Numbered from the stretch's first letter, positions 1 to 9,113 are shown. The stretch is DNA of 64,000 nucleotides from Lachnospiraceae bacterium (GCA_030540075.1 JAUNWX010000001.1:124001-188000); one strand, 5' to 3'. Program-made: numbers and translations. Notes: generated from the sequence alone by a model not told the origin.

Positions 1-384
1 GATGTAATCGGCACGTACGAGTGCCTCGATCGACGGCTGTGCCGACCTGGCATCCGGGCCCGCATCGTTTACGTAGCGCTGCGTCTGCGCCGGATCTGTT
101 TCCGTCGCCGTGGCACCAGCCGTGCCCGGCACATCGTATGCCCGCTCCACGAGGAGCTTCAGGAAGTGCCGCTGCGCACTGCCGGTCGGCGGATCCTGCC
201 GGAGGATCGTGATACGCCCCGGATGCGCGGCCGCCATCGCTCCGACGATTGCGAGCGTCTCATCCGTGGAGCCGTCATCCGACACCACCACATGCAGGTC
301 CTGCACGGTCTGATCGAGGATCGACTGAAGCTGCGCGCGGACGTACGCCGCACCGTTATATGTACATAAAAGGACCGTGACCAT
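1..384 (-). CDS. Family 2 glycosyltransferase (N-terminal part, cut by window edge)
   Basis: The frame is open from the ATG at 384 to the left edge, giving 128 residues. The N-terminus reads MVTVLLCTYNGAAYVRAQL, with VVVSDDGSTDET near residues 31-42. This is the nucleotide-sugar binding start of a GT-A fold family 2 glycosyltransferase, which adds a sugar to a surface polysaccharide on the cytoplasmic side. The ATG lies 11 bp after the stop of the preceding gene, and its Shine-Dalgarno sequence (GAAAGGAAA) sits in that gap. It is the third gene of a glycosyltransferase operon. Residues ~75-110 are a hydrophilic Ala/Thr/Asp-rich stretch that I do not expect in this family. The acceptor and sugar cannot be inferred. 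Confidence 0.85.
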   Translation of the reverse strand, partial: MVTVLLCTYNGAAYVRAQLQSILDQTVQDLHVVVSDDGSTDETLAIVGAMAAAHPGRITILRQDPPTGSAQRHFLKLLVERAYDVPGTAGATATETDPAQTQRYVNDAGPDARSAQPSIEALVRADYI

Positions 385-395
385 AGTTTCCTTTC

Positions 396-1379
396 TCAGC
401 CGAACAGCTCCTGCAGGAAGCCGTCGAGCCGGTAGCGATCATAGATGTCCGCCGGAAGCGCCCGATACGGGGTGTCCAGAAAATCCGCCGGAATCTCGAA
501 GTGATCCGGGTCATAGACGTAGATGTTCTGCGGATCATAGAAATCCGCGTCCTTCACATGCGGGTTGTTCGTGAGGAGCTTGCAGTGGCAGCCCATGGCA
601 TCGTAAGTCCGCATGCTGAAGCCGTTCTGCTGCGGAAAGGTATAGTCCACGATGCAGCGCGTGTGCGGATAGAGCGCATAGGTCTCCGCCTGCGGGAGCG
701 GCCGGAAATGAAGCGCATCCCGGGCGCCCTCATAGAGAGGATTATGCCGGAACAGCGTCTCCCGGATGTACTGAAGCCGCGGCACATAGATGTAGCTGTA
801 GAGTGTTTTCTGCTGCTTCTCCGCGAGCGCCTTCAGCTTCCGAAGCACCTCCATCCGGCGCGTATGCATCGAACAGATGAGGAGGAGGTCGTAGCGCTTC
901 TCCTCCGATGGATGGCAGATCTCCTCCTCGAAAAAGGTCGGGCGGTAGATCCAGCCGTACTGCGCGGCATCCACCGGATCGAAGGTATAGATTTTCGTGA
1001 AAAAGCGGTTGATACGGAGCTGATCCGGGAAGGTCGCGACACTGTCCCAGTGATAGATCCGGAAATCTGCCGACGCGAAGCGCGCCTGCAACGCATGGAG
1101 GACCTCATCGGTCATCCAGGTCCCCTTGATGATCATGACCTCGTCGAGGGTATCCGGCACATCCCGGAGCGCGTGCTCATAGTAGCGGTACACCAGGCGG
1201 TCACGAAGAAGCTTCGTGTAGAACATGACGAGCTTCTTTCCGAGGCCGTAGGCATGGATGTTTGTATCCACGAGCCAGACCTCCGCACCGGCCTGCTCGA
1301 GATGTGCTTTTATGGCGTCCTCATAGTGATAGAAGAACGGCATGATCAGGAGTATTTTCTTATTTTTCAATCTGTTCAT
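396..1379 (-). CDS. Polysaccharide biosynthesis glycosyltransferase-like protein
   Basis: 327 residues. The start MNRLKNKKILLIMPFFYHYE is followed by an alternating alpha/beta pattern. The C-terminal motif GFSMRTYDAMGCHCKLLTNN (residues ~250-269) resembles the donor-binding end of GT-B glycosyltransferases found in LPS or capsule clusters. It starts inside the last 20 bp of the GT8 gene and is followed after 11 bp by the GT2 gene, so the three are probably co-translated. The likely role is sugar transfer during surface glycan assembly. I cannot name the exact family; a CgeB-like or capsule-specific glycosyltransferase is possible. No signal peptide or membrane segment is evident, which fits a cytosolic enzyme. 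Confidence 0.6.
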   Translation of the reverse strand: MNRLKNKKILLIMPFFYHYEDAIKAHLEQAGAEVWLVDTNIHAYGLGKKLVMFYTKLLRDRLVYRYYEHALRDVPDTLDEVMIIKGTWMTDEVLHALQARFASADFRIYHWDSVATFPDQLRINRFFTKIYTFDPVDAAQYGWIYRPTFFEEEICHPSEEKRYDLLLICSMHTRRMEVLRKLKALAEKQQKTLYSYIYVPRLQYIRETLFRHNPLYEGARDALHFRPLPQAETYALYPHTRCIVDYTFPQQNGFSMRTYDAMGCHCKLLTNNPHVKDADFYDPQNIYVYDPDHFEIPADFLDTPYRALPADIYDRYRLDGFLQELFG

Positions 1380-2334
1380 GATAGTACCTGTCTGAGATAT
1401 ACTGTCGTACCTGCGGGCAGAGGAAGGTCGCGACGTTCATCGCGTGGTAGAGGGCCATGTAGGCTTCCTTTCCCTTCACACGGGCAGCGCCGGCAAACGG
1501 GGTCTTCTTCAGGTATTTATCGTAGGCGCGTGTGTAGTGGTTGAGATTTCCACGGTTCCACGGACGCTCATCCGAGGCGAAGTGCACGATGACCGGATGA
1601 TGCTTCGCGAGATGGAAGCTCTCCTTCGACTCACCGAGCGCAAAGGATGCGGACTTCGCACAGAGCGTCTCATAGCGGAAGTAGTAGTAATTCGTGATGA
1701 AATCATAGGTCTGACCGACCCGTTTGATGCGTCCCCGCAGCACATGATTCAGGACATCCTGATCGTTGAACGGCAGCTGTCCGCCCATCTGATTATAGTA
1801 GGCGAAGCAGTTCGCCTCCATGTCCTCGAGCCGCCATGCAGAGAGATTCATGAGCAGCATACCGGCATTAAAGTAGGTATCCTCCTCCGTAAGGCCGATC
1901 TTCTCCTTCACCTCCGGATAGATGGTCGGCTCCGCCGCCATCGCTGCCATATCATCCTCGAGATGCAGACGATAGAGCGGGGCGATCGAACGCAGCACCA
2001 CGGTATCACAGTCGAGGTACAGCACCTTCGTCACCATCCGCGGCAGGATCGAGCCCATCAGCAGACGCGCAAGCGTCGTGATCCGGAATCGTCCTGTATC
2101 GAGCCCGTAGATCTGCCCCTTCAGCTCCTCCATCAGATGCTCGATCGGATAGAATACGATCTTCTTTCCATAGCCACGGACCATGGCACGAAGCTGATCC
2201 TCCTTCTCCATGGAGATCCCGTCGGACAGGATATGGAAGGTCATCTGCTCACTTTTATTATGTTCAATCAGAGACGCGATGGACACCGCCATATGCTGGC
2301 AGTAACCCTCGTCGGATGCATACACGATATTCAT
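1360..2334 (-). CDS. Family 8 glycosyltransferase (LgtC/GspA-like)
   Basis: 324 residues from the ATG at 2334. This start is chosen because AAAGG lies ~9 nt upstream and the protein then begins MNIVYASDEGYCQHMAVSI, the usual GT8 start. The metal-binding DxD motif occurs in LYLDCDTVV near residue 100. HFASDERPW near residue 265 corresponds to the C-terminal His region that helps bind metal and UDP in GT8 enzymes. The family transfers galactose or glucose from a UDP-sugar with retention. An in-frame ATG 36 bp upstream (2370) is possible but lacks a good ribosome site. First gene of the three-gene glycosyltransferase operon. Confidence 0.85.
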   Translation of the reverse strand: MNIVYASDEGYCQHMAVSIASLIEHNKSEQMTFHILSDGISMEKEDQLRAMVRGYGKKIVFYPIEHLMEELKGQIYGLDTGRFRITTLARLLMGSILPRMVTKVLYLDCDTVVLRSIAPLYRLHLEDDMAAMAAEPTIYPEVKEKIGLTEEDTYFNAGMLLMNLSAWRLEDMEANCFAYYNQMGGQLPFNDQDVLNHVLRGRIKRVGQTYDFITNYYYFRYETLCAKSASFALGESKESFHLAKHHPVIVHFASDERPWNRGNLNHYTRAYDKYLKKTPFAGAARVKGKEAYMALYHAMNVATFLCPQVRQYISDRYYHEQIEK

Positions 2335-2425
2335 AGTCGTCGCCTTTCTATGCATAATTACATAATTCACACTATTATAACGTAATTTCTACCAATAAAG
2401 AAGTGGCTTTCATTCAAGCAGGCAT

Positions 2426-2646
2426 GCCCGGAGGACTGCCGTCAGAGGACACACGAAGAGAACGTGAAAAATAAAAACAGGCCCCCTTAGAACCAGTTGG
2501 AGTAATTTTTCCTTAGCACTCTCTGCAACACTGAGTTTTCATTAAAGAAAACTCAGTCGTTTGCAGAGAGCCTACTGGTTCTTAGGGGGTCTGTTTTATA
2601 TTTTTCCGTTCTCGTAGTACTGGCCTCTGACGGCAGCCCTCCGGGC
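2426..2646 (-). repeat. Long imperfect palindrome with conserved core, copy 1 (3' of leuA)
   Basis: Outer arms 2426-2480 and 2591-2646 are near-perfect reverse complements (GCCCGGAGG...CCTCCGGGC). They enclose a 110-bp core (2481-2590). Read on the minus strand, the core has stem CCCCCTAAGAACCAGT/ACTGGTTCTAAGGGGG, an asymmetric ~20-nt bulge on the 3' side (TGCTAAGGAAAAATTACTCC), stem CTCTCTGCAA/TTGCAGAGAG and terminal stem CTGAGTTTTC/GAAAACTCAG. A homologous copy lies at 30972-31199. It sits directly after the leuA stop and could end leuA transcription. Alternatives are a structured RNA or a MITE-like element. Confidence 0.9.
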
Positions 2647-2668
2647 TTCCTTCTGAAGCGCCAGTCCG

Positions 2669-4420
2669 TTATGAATTTCCGAAGAGATCCCGCGGATTCT
2701 GTCCGGCCTTCTTCTGCTCAACACGCAGCTTTCCGGCGGCTTCTGCTTCCTCCGGGTAGAACATGCGGTTCACCGCACTGAAGAGACCACGAATCGAGGA
2801 ACGTGTGATGTTGGAGCTTAAGCCAACACCATAGCTCGTCTTGCCACTGTCCACATCCAGCAGGTGGATATAGGATACCGCCTTTACATTCGAACCGGTA
2901 CCGAGCGCATGCTCCTGGTAATCGAGAACCTTGATGTTGATTTTCAGCTCCTCGGCGAGACCCGAGATCACCGCATCGATCGGTCCGTTTCCGACGCCAT
3001 CGAAGTGCTCCATGCTGCCATGATTGAGATAGGTCACATGGGCCATCGTGGTATAGGTATCGTCTCCGTTTTCGGTATCGGTGGTACGGATGTTCTTGAA
3101 GTGGATCGGCTCCTTCGTCTCGACGTACTCGGCCTGGAAGATATCGTAGATTTCCTGTGGTGACACCTCGCCCTCCTGCTCCGACAGCGCCTGGATATAA
3201 TCCGCGAACTCACGTTGCATGCCCTTCGGCAGCTTGTAGCCGAACTGTGCATCCATGACGAAGGCGACACCGCCCTTGCCGGACTGGCTGTTGATGCGGA
3301 CGATCGGCTCGTACTTTCGACCGATGTCGGCCGGATCGATCGGCAGGTACGGAACCTCCCAGATCGTGCTCTGACGCTCGTTCATCGCCTGTACGCCCTT
3401 GTTGATGGCATCCTGGTGCGAGCCGGAGAACGCCGTAAATACGAGTGCGCCGGCATACGGCTGTCTCGGCGGAATCGTCATCTTCGTGCAGCGCTCGTAG
3501 ACTTCCTTGATGCTGTTGATATCCTCGAGCTCAAGCTTCGGATCCACGCCCTGCGAGAACATGTTATAGGCGAGCGTCAGGATATCGACATTGCCCGTAC
3601 GCTCACCGTTTCCGAAAAGCGTACCCTCGACACGGTCTGCACCGGCGAGCAGGGCGAGCTCTGTGGACGCAACACCCTCACCACGATCGTTGTGCGGGTG
3701 TACGGACAGAATTACATGCTCACGGTACTTGAGATGCTTCGACATGTACTCGATCTGATCGGCGTAAACATTCGGCGTATTCATCTCCACCGTCGATGGC
3801 AGGTTGATGATGACCTCACGACCCTCACCGCACTCCCATGCGTCAAGCACGGCGTTACAGATGTCCGCCGCGTAATCCATCTCGGTGCCCGTGAAGGACT
3901 CCGGCGAATACTCGAGGCGGATGTGGCCCGGGAAGCCGGCGGCATACTTCTTTACGAGCTGCGTACCGGTCAGGGCGATGTCAATGATTTCTTCCTTACT
4001 CTTATGGAAAACCACATCTCTCTGAAGGACGGAGGTGGAGTTATAGATGTGCACGATGGCCTGCTTAAGACCCGCGAGGCAGTCGAAAGTACGCTCGAGC
4101 TGCTCGGCACGGCACTGCACCAGCACCTGTACGGTCACATCATCCGGGATCATCTTCCGCTCAATCAGCTGACGCAGGAAGTCATACTCGATCTGGGATG
4201 CTGCAGGGAAGCCCACCTCGATTTCCTTGAAGCCCAGCTTTACAAGCATCTGGAAAAACTCGATCTTCTCCTCTACGCTCATCGGATCCACCAGTGCCTG
4301 GTTACCATCACGTAGATCGACGGAGCACCAGATCGGTGCCTCCGTGATTTCCTTATCCATCCAGGTTCTTTCCGGATATTTGAACGCCGGAAAACGTCTG
4401 TAACGCTTGTAATTTAACAT
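2669..4420 (-). CDS. leuA: 2-isopropylmalate synthase
   Basis: 583 residues, the long form of LeuA. It condenses acetyl-CoA with 2-oxoisovalerate, the first committed step of leucine synthesis. The N-terminal TIM barrel carries the metal-site motif DLRDGNQAL (residues 35-43) and HPHNDRG (~240). The C-terminal third is the LeuA regulatory dimer domain (GNGPIDAVISGL, then HALGTGSNVKAVSYI), which normally binds leucine for feedback inhibition. The start MLNYKRYRRF has GGAAAGGAAG upstream. A promoter lies at 4486-4514. No leuB, leuC or leuD neighbour is present, so the pathway is split. The gene is followed by palindromic element copy 1. Confidence 0.96.
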   Translation of the reverse strand: MLNYKRYRRFPAFKYPERTWMDKEITEAPIWCSVDLRDGNQALVDPMSVEEKIEFFQMLVKLGFKEIEVGFPAASQIEYDFLRQLIERKMIPDDVTVQVLVQCRAEQLERTFDCLAGLKQAIVHIYNSTSVLQRDVVFHKSKEEIIDIALTGTQLVKKYAAGFPGHIRLEYSPESFTGTEMDYAADICNAVLDAWECGEGREVIINLPSTVEMNTPNVYADQIEYMSKHLKYREHVILSVHPHNDRGEGVASTELALLAGADRVEGTLFGNGERTGNVDILTLAYNMFSQGVDPKLELEDINSIKEVYERCTKMTIPPRQPYAGALVFTAFSGSHQDAINKGVQAMNERQSTIWEVPYLPIDPADIGRKYEPIVRINSQSGKGGVAFVMDAQFGYKLPKGMQREFADYIQALSEQEGEVSPQEIYDIFQAEYVETKEPIHFKNIRTTDTENGDDTYTTMAHVTYLNHGSMEHFDGVGNGPIDAVISGLAEELKINIKVLDYQEHALGTGSNVKAVSYIHLLDVDSGKTSYGVGLSSNITRSSIRGLFSAVNRMFYPEEAEAAGKLRVEQKKAGQNPRDLFGNS

Positions 4421-4485
4421 AGCTGCAGCTTCCTTTCCTTGAAAGTCTTCTCTATTATGTCTTGCTCTATCATCTATGCTGCATG

Positions 4486-4514
4486 GTTATATGCAGGCAT
4501 AACGGTATAATCAA
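4486..4514 (-). promoter_or_regulatory. Predicted sigma-A promoter of leuA
   Basis: On the minus strand, TTGATT (4509-4514) and TATAAC (4486-4491) are separated by exactly 17 bp. The expected start leaves a leader of ~60 nt before the leuA ATG. I see no T-box or leader peptide in it. Confidence 0.6.
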
Positions 4515-4525
4515 ATATTATAACG

Positions 4526-5890
4526 TTACTGAACCGTGAGGACCAGTCCCTCTTTGTTCATAACTGCGATAACCTGATCGACATAACGCTCACACTTCTC
4601 CTGTGTGTCTGCCTCCACCATGACACGTACGAGTGGCTCGGTGCCGGATGCACGGAGAAGGATACGACCATCGTTTCCGAGGGCCTCGGTCACCTCCTGT
4701 ACGGCCTTCTGCACTGCCGGGTTATTCTGTGCGCTCTCCTTATCGAGGACGCGCACGTTCTTCAGTACCTGCGGGAAGACCACAAACGGAGCCGCCAGCT
4801 GCTTCAGGGACTGCTTCTTCGCCAGCATCGTCTCCATCACCTTGATGGAGGTCAGGATACCATCACCGGTCGTCGCATGGCGCAGGAAGATGATGTGTCC
4901 GGACTGCTCTCCACCGAGGGAGAAGCCGTTCTGTGACATGTTCTCATAGACGAAACGGTCGCCGACCTTCGTCTTCTCATACCGGATGCCGACCTCATCG
5001 AGGGCCTTATAGAGTCCGAAGTTCGACATGACGGTGGTCACGATGGTGTTATCCTGCAGCTGTCCCTGCTCCTTCATGTAGCGACCGCAGACATACATGA
5101 TCTGATCGCCGTTGACGACACGGCCATCCTCATCGACGGCGAGACAGCGATCCGCATCACCATCGTAGGCGAAACCGACATCACAGCCCTGCTCCACGAC
5201 AAACTTCTGGAGAGACTCGATGTGGGTCGATCCGCACTTGTCGTTGATGTTGGTTCCGTTCGGCTCGTTGTGAATGACATGCGTTTCGGCACCGAGGGCG
5301 TCGAAGACGGACTTCGCAATCGAAGATGCGGAGCCGTTCGAGCAGTCGAGAGCGACCTTCTTTCCCTTGAAGCTGCGGGTCGCCAGCGAGATGAGGTAAC
5401 CGATGTAGCGGTTACGGCCCGCCGCGAAATCGATGGTGCGTCCGATATCCGCGCGGGTTGCCAGCGGCACCTCCGGGGTTACACCGTCGAGGTAATCCTC
5501 GATTTCCTTTATGACATCATCGCCGAGCTTCTCGCCGTTTCCGTTGATAACCTTGATACCGTTATCATAGTACGGATTATGGGAGGCGGAGATCATCACG
5601 CCACAGTCGAAGTCCTCCGAACGTGCAACATAAGCGACGGACGGGGTCGTCGTCACATGCAGAAGGTAGGCATCTGCACCGGTCGCCGTGATACCTGCGG
5701 CGATCGCATACTCAAACATATAGCTGGAACGTCTCGTATCCTTACCGATGACGATACGGCAGTGCTCGCCGTTTTTCTTCTGCTGTCCATAGTACCATCC
5801 GAGGAACTTGCCTACACGGAAGGCACTGTCGGCCGTCAGATTGACATTGGCCTCACCACGGTAACCATCGGTTCCAAAATATTTTCCCAT
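4526..5890 (-). CDS. glmM: Phosphoglucosamine mutase
   Basis: 454 residues from the ATG at 5890 (MGKYFGTDGYRGEAN), preceded by GGAG at 6-nt spacing. The frame is open 60 bp further upstream but without a comparable ribosome site. The enzyme interconverts glucosamine-6-phosphate and glucosamine-1-phosphate for UDP-GlcNAc and peptidoglycan synthesis. The phosphoserine loop ISASHNP (residues 100-106, Ser103), metal loop DGDADRC (~245) and C-terminal phosphate-binding RASGTEPLVRVM are all present. Length is normal for GlmM (~450). It lies downstream of rfbD in the same direction, next to other nucleotide-sugar genes. A related phosphomannomutase/phosphoglucomutase role is less likely given the GlmM-like start. 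Confidence 0.9.
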   Translation of the reverse strand: MGKYFGTDGYRGEANVNLTADSAFRVGKFLGWYYGQQKKNGEHCRIVIGKDTRRSSYMFEYAIAAGITATGADAYLLHVTTTPSVAYVARSEDFDCGVMISASHNPYYDNGIKVINGNGEKLGDDVIKEIEDYLDGVTPEVPLATRADIGRTIDFAAGRNRYIGYLISLATRSFKGKKVALDCSNGSASSIAKSVFDALGAETHVIHNEPNGTNINDKCGSTHIESLQKFVVEQGCDVGFAYDGDADRCLAVDEDGRVVNGDQIMYVCGRYMKEQGQLQDNTIVTTVMSNFGLYKALDEVGIRYEKTKVGDRFVYENMSQNGFSLGGEQSGHIIFLRHATTGDGILTSIKVMETMLAKKQSLKQLAAPFVVFPQVLKNVRVLDKESAQNNPAVQKAVQEVTEALGNDGRILLRASGTEPLVRVMVEADTQEKCERYVDQVIAVMNKEGLVLTVQ

Positions 5891-6006
5891 TGATTTCTCC
5901 TTCTGCTGCAATAAATCTCGCTGCTTCGATGTTTTATACGCTGTCGTCATGGACGGTGCCTTCCTGCGCTTCGCGCGTCCACGGCACCATGCCGCCGTTC
6001 ATCTCG

Positions 6007-6930
6007 TTATGCTTCGCTGCTCTTCAGCGCCTCGAGATAACGTCCGACCGCATCCTGCCAGGTCGGAAGCGGTGTGAATCCGGCCTCAACCAGCTTCGAC
6101 TTGTCGAGGCGGGAGTTAAACGGACGTGCCGCCACGCTCGCACCATACTCGGCACTGGTCACCGGTACGACCTTCGTGGTGTAGCCGGCCTGACGGTAGA
6201 TTTCCTTCGTAAAATCATACCAGCTGATGTAACCGCCCTCGTTGGTCGCGTGGTAGTAGCCGTACTTCTCGGTCTCGAGCATATCCACGAGCAGTCGTGC
6301 GAGGTCCAGTGTATAGGTCGGTGTCCCGATCTGATCATTGACCACGCGTACAGTATCGTGGGTCTTTCCGACGTTCAGCATGGTCTTTATAAAGTTCTTA
6401 CCGTTGAGGCCGAATACCCAGGCGATGCGGACGATGAAATACTTCTCGAGGGTGCGGGCCACAGCCTGCTCACCGCCGAGCTTCGTCTCACCGTAGTAGT
6501 TGAGCGGCGCATACTCCTTACAGTCCGGCTGCCACGGGGTCTCGCCCTGACCGTCGAAGACATAATCGGTGGAGATATAGATCATCTTCGCATCCACGAG
6601 CTTCGCGGCGTCCGCGATGTTCTGCACGCCGTCGACATTGATCGCCTTTACCTTCGGACGATTCGCCTCATCCTCCGCAGCATCGACCGCGGTCCAGGCT
6701 GCACAGTGCACGATGACATCCGGATGAAGCTCACGAATGATGGAGGAAACCTGGGCACGATTCGTGATGTCCATCTGCACATACGGCATACGGGTCACCG
6801 CCGAATCATCCATCACACCGCTGTATACCGGCTGGATGTCCGTGCCGACACCCTCATAGCCGCGCTTTGCGAGTTCGTTCATCACATCGTGACCGAGCTG
6901 ACCATTGACACCTGTTACAAATATTTTCAT
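6007..6930 (-). CDS. rfbD: dTDP-4-dehydrorhamnose reductase
   Basis: 307 residues. This extended short-chain dehydrogenase begins MKIFVTGVNGQLGHDVMNEL with the GxxGxxG nucleotide-binding loop (residues 7-13). It has STDYVFDG (~115) and the catalytic YxxxK motif YYGETK (~130). It makes dTDP-L-rhamnose, the last step of the pathway, for surface polysaccharide. The ribosome site AAGAGG lies ahead of the ATG. It is separated from rfbB by a strong hairpin with a T-tract (6954-6991), so it may be expressed at a lower level than rfbB unless there is readthrough. rfbC (the epimerase) is not in this window. Confidence 0.94.
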   Translation of the reverse strand: MKIFVTGVNGQLGHDVMNELAKRGYEGVGTDIQPVYSGVMDDSAVTRMPYVQMDITNRAQVSSIIRELHPDVIVHCAAWTAVDAAEDEANRPKVKAINVDGVQNIADAAKLVDAKMIYISTDYVFDGQGETPWQPDCKEYAPLNYYGETKLGGEQAVARTLEKYFIVRIAWVFGLNGKNFIKTMLNVGKTHDTVRVVNDQIGTPTYTLDLARLLVDMLETEKYGYYHATNEGGYISWYDFTKEIYRQAGYTTKVVPVTSAEYGASVAARPFNSRLDKSKLVEAGFTPLPTWQDAVGRYLEALKSSEA

Positions 6931-6953
6931 AAAAAACCTCTTATTTTCAGTCT

Positions 6954-6991
6954 TAAAAAAAGCAAATCCCTCACATATACATGCGAGGGAT
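6954..6991 (-). terminator. Intrinsic terminator between rfbB and rfbD
   Basis: On the minus strand the stem ATCCCTCGCA/TGTGAGGGAT is followed by TTTGC and a run of seven T. It lies 12 bp after the rfbB stop and ~30 bp before rfbD, with no obvious promoter between. It probably attenuates expression of the distal genes. Confidence 0.75.
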
Positions 6992-7002
6992 GAATCGGCT
7001 AT

Positions 7003-8034
7003 TTACTGAAGACCCTTACCCTGTACATACATCTTCTCGAAGTAGCTCTGGTACTCACCGGAAACGATGTGCTCCCACCACTCCTTGTTGTTGAGATACC
7101 AGTCGATCGTGACAGGGATACCGGTATCGAAGGTGTACTCCGGCTGCCAGCCGAGCTCGGTCTCGATCTTCGTCGGGTCCATCGCATAGCGGAGATCGTG
7201 GCCCGGTCTGTCCTTTACATACTCGATGAGGGACTCCGGCTTACCGAGTGCCTTCAGGATGGTCTTCACGACCTCGAGGTTGGTGCGCTCGTTGTGTCCG
7301 CCAATGTTGTAGACCTCACCCGGCTTACCCTTCCGGACGATCAGGTCGATGGCCTTGCAGTGATCGGTAACATAGAGCCAGTCACGTACGTTTGCGCCGT
7401 TGCCATATACAGGGATCTTCTCATCATTGAGCGCTCTGGAGATGACGAGCGGAATCAGCTTCTCCGGGAAGTGATACGGACCGTAGTTGTTTGAGCAGCG
7501 TGAGATCGTCACCGGGATACCGAAGGTTCTGTGGTATGCCATGACGAAGAGATCTGCACTTGCCTTCGATGCAGAGTATGGGGAAGATGCCTTGATCTTG
7601 TTATCCTCGGTGAAGAAGAGGTCCGGACGGTCCAGTGGCAGGTCGCCGTATACCTCATCGGTGGAAACCTGGTGATAGCGCTGGATGCCGTACTTCTTGC
7701 AGGCGTCGAGCAGGGTCACGGTACCGCCGACGTTCGTCTGAAGGAAGATGTCCGGGTTCGTCACGGAACGGTCTACGTGAGACTCTGCAGCGAAGTTGAT
7801 GATGACATCCGGCTTCTCCTCCTCGAAGAGCTTGAAGATGAACGCACGGTCAGCGATGTCACCCTTGACGAACTTGTAGTTCGGCTTGCCCTCGAGCGGT
7901 GCGAGGGTCTCGAGGTTACCTGCATAGGTCAGGGCATCGAGACAGATCCACATATCCTCCGGATAGGTGTTGACTGCGAAGTGCATGAAGTTGCCGCCGA
8001 TAAAGCCGGCGCCACCGGTTACGATATATTTCAT
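7003..8034 (-). CDS. rfbB: dTDP-glucose 4,6-dehydratase
   Basis: 343 residues, the normal length. The start MKYIVTGGAGFIGGNFMHF gives the Rossmann GxxGxxG loop. INFAAESHVDRS (~85) and STDEVYGDL (~125) are RmlB signatures, and YSASKAS (~155) holds the catalytic Tyr and Lys. The enzyme converts dTDP-glucose to dTDP-4-keto-6-deoxyglucose. A ribosome site (GGAAAGGAAT) precedes the ATG. It lies ~100 bp after rfbA and ahead of an intrinsic terminator. Confidence 0.96.
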   Translation of the reverse strand: MKYIVTGGAGFIGGNFMHFAVNTYPEDMWICLDALTYAGNLETLAPLEGKPNYKFVKGDIADRAFIFKLFEEEKPDVIINFAAESHVDRSVTNPDIFLQTNVGGTVTLLDACKKYGIQRYHQVSTDEVYGDLPLDRPDLFFTEDNKIKASSPYSASKASADLFVMAYHRTFGIPVTISRCSNNYGPYHFPEKLIPLVISRALNDEKIPVYGNGANVRDWLYVTDHCKAIDLIVRKGKPGEVYNIGGHNERTNLEVVKTILKALGKPESLIEYVKDRPGHDLRYAMDPTKIETELGWQPEYTFDTGIPVTIDWYLNNKEWWEHIVSGEYQSYFEKMYVQGKGLQ

Positions 8035-8133
8035 ATTACATTCCTTTCCTGGATCATCGGCTGTCCGGGCGTGTGGTGCCGGATACTGCCGTTTATGATC
8101 ATCGATGATTTCAGAGCCTTATTTCAGCGATGA

Positions 8134-9042
8134 TTACTTACCGAGCTCGTTCTGCTCTGTGATCTTATCGACATACTTGCCGTCGAGCACGTCCTTCAGG
8201 TACTTGCCGTACTCGTTCTTCTTATACATCTCGTAGGCTTCCTCGACCTTATCGCGGCCGATCCAGCCGTTGAGGTAGGCGATCTCCTCGAGGCAGGCGA
8301 TCTTACGATGCTCGTGGGTCTCGATGGTGCGGACGAAGTTCGTCGCATCGACGAGGGACTCGTGGGTTCCGGTGTCGAGCCAGGTGAAGCCCTGTCCGAG
8401 CAGGGTGACGTCGAGCTCGCCGTTCTCGAGGTAGATGCGATTAAGGTCGGTGATCTCGAGCTCGCCACGTGCAGATGGCTTCAGGTTCTTCGCGTACTCT
8501 ACGACGCGGTTATCATAGAAGTAGAGACCCGTGACACAGTAGTTGGACTTCGGGTGCTCCGGCTTCTCCTCGATGGAGATGGCCTTTCCGTTCTCGTCGA
8601 AGGCAACGATACCGAAACGCTCCGGGTCATCGACATAGTAACCGAAGACGGTCGCGCCGGAATCCTTCGCAGCGGCCTGACGGAGTGCCTTCTTGAAGCC
8701 GTGGCCGGAGAAGATGTTGTCGCCGAGGATCATCGCGACGGAATCGTCACCGATGAAGTCCGCGCCCAGGATGAAGGCCTGTGCGAGTCCATCCGGGGAT
8801 GGCTGTACCTTATACTGTAAGTTGATGCCGAACTGGCTGCCGTCGCCGAGCAGGTCCTCGAAGCGCGGGGTGTCGCTCGGTGTCGAAATAAGCAGGATGT
8901 CGCGGATGCCGGCGTTCATGAGGACGCTGAGCGGATAGTAGATCATCGGCTTATCATAAATCGGAAGTAACTGCTTGGAGGTTACTTTGGTCAGCGGATA
9001 TAATCTCGTACCGGATCCACCGGCAAGAATAATTCCCTTCAT
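8134..9042 (-). CDS. rfbA: Glucose-1-phosphate thymidylyltransferase
   Basis: 302 residues. It starts [19 protein letters not shown], the nucleotidyltransferase signature loop. [19 protein letters not shown] (~165) and [11 protein letters not shown] (~225) are RmlA-specific. It forms dTDP-glucose from dTTP and glucose-1-phosphate, the first step towards dTDP-rhamnose, and in the family is feedback-inhibited by dTDP-rhamnose. The ribosome site AAAGGAGAC precedes the start. The promoter at 9114-9142 makes it the first gene of rfbA-rfbB-(terminator)-rfbD. Confidence 0.96.
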   Translation of the reverse strand: MKGIILAGGSGTRLYPLTKVTSKQLLPIYDKPMIYYPLSVLMNAGIRDILLISTPSDTPRFEDLLGDGSQFGINLQYKVQPSPDGLAQAFILGADFIGDDSVAMILGDNIFSGHGFKKALRQAAAKDSGATVFGYYVDDPERFGIVAFDENGKAISIEEKPEHPKSNYCVTGLYFYDNRVVEYAKNLKPSARGELEITDLNRIYLENGELDVTLLGQGFTWLDTGTHESLVDATNFVRTIETHEHRKIACLEEIAYLNGWIGRDKVEEAYEMYKKNEYGKYLKDVLDGKYVDKITEQNELGK

Positions 9043-9061
9043 AATGTCTCCTTTAGATGGG

Positions 9062-9092
9062 CGGGGCTGCGGAAATGGGCGCAGAAACCCCG
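9062..9092 (-). promoter_or_regulatory. Leader hairpin in front of rfbA
   Basis: Minus-strand stems CGGGG/CCCCG and CTGCG/CGCAG close an 8-nt loop just upstream of the rfbA ribosome site. There is no T-tract, so it is not a terminator. It may stabilise the message or affect translation. Confidence 0.45.
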
Positions 9093-9113
9093 TATCTTCA
9101 CATACTTATGTGG

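Noticed and set aside
2426..2646. Palindromic elements as integron attC, CRISPR or IS ends
   Set aside because: No integrase core site, no regular spacer pattern, no target-site duplication and no transposase in the window.
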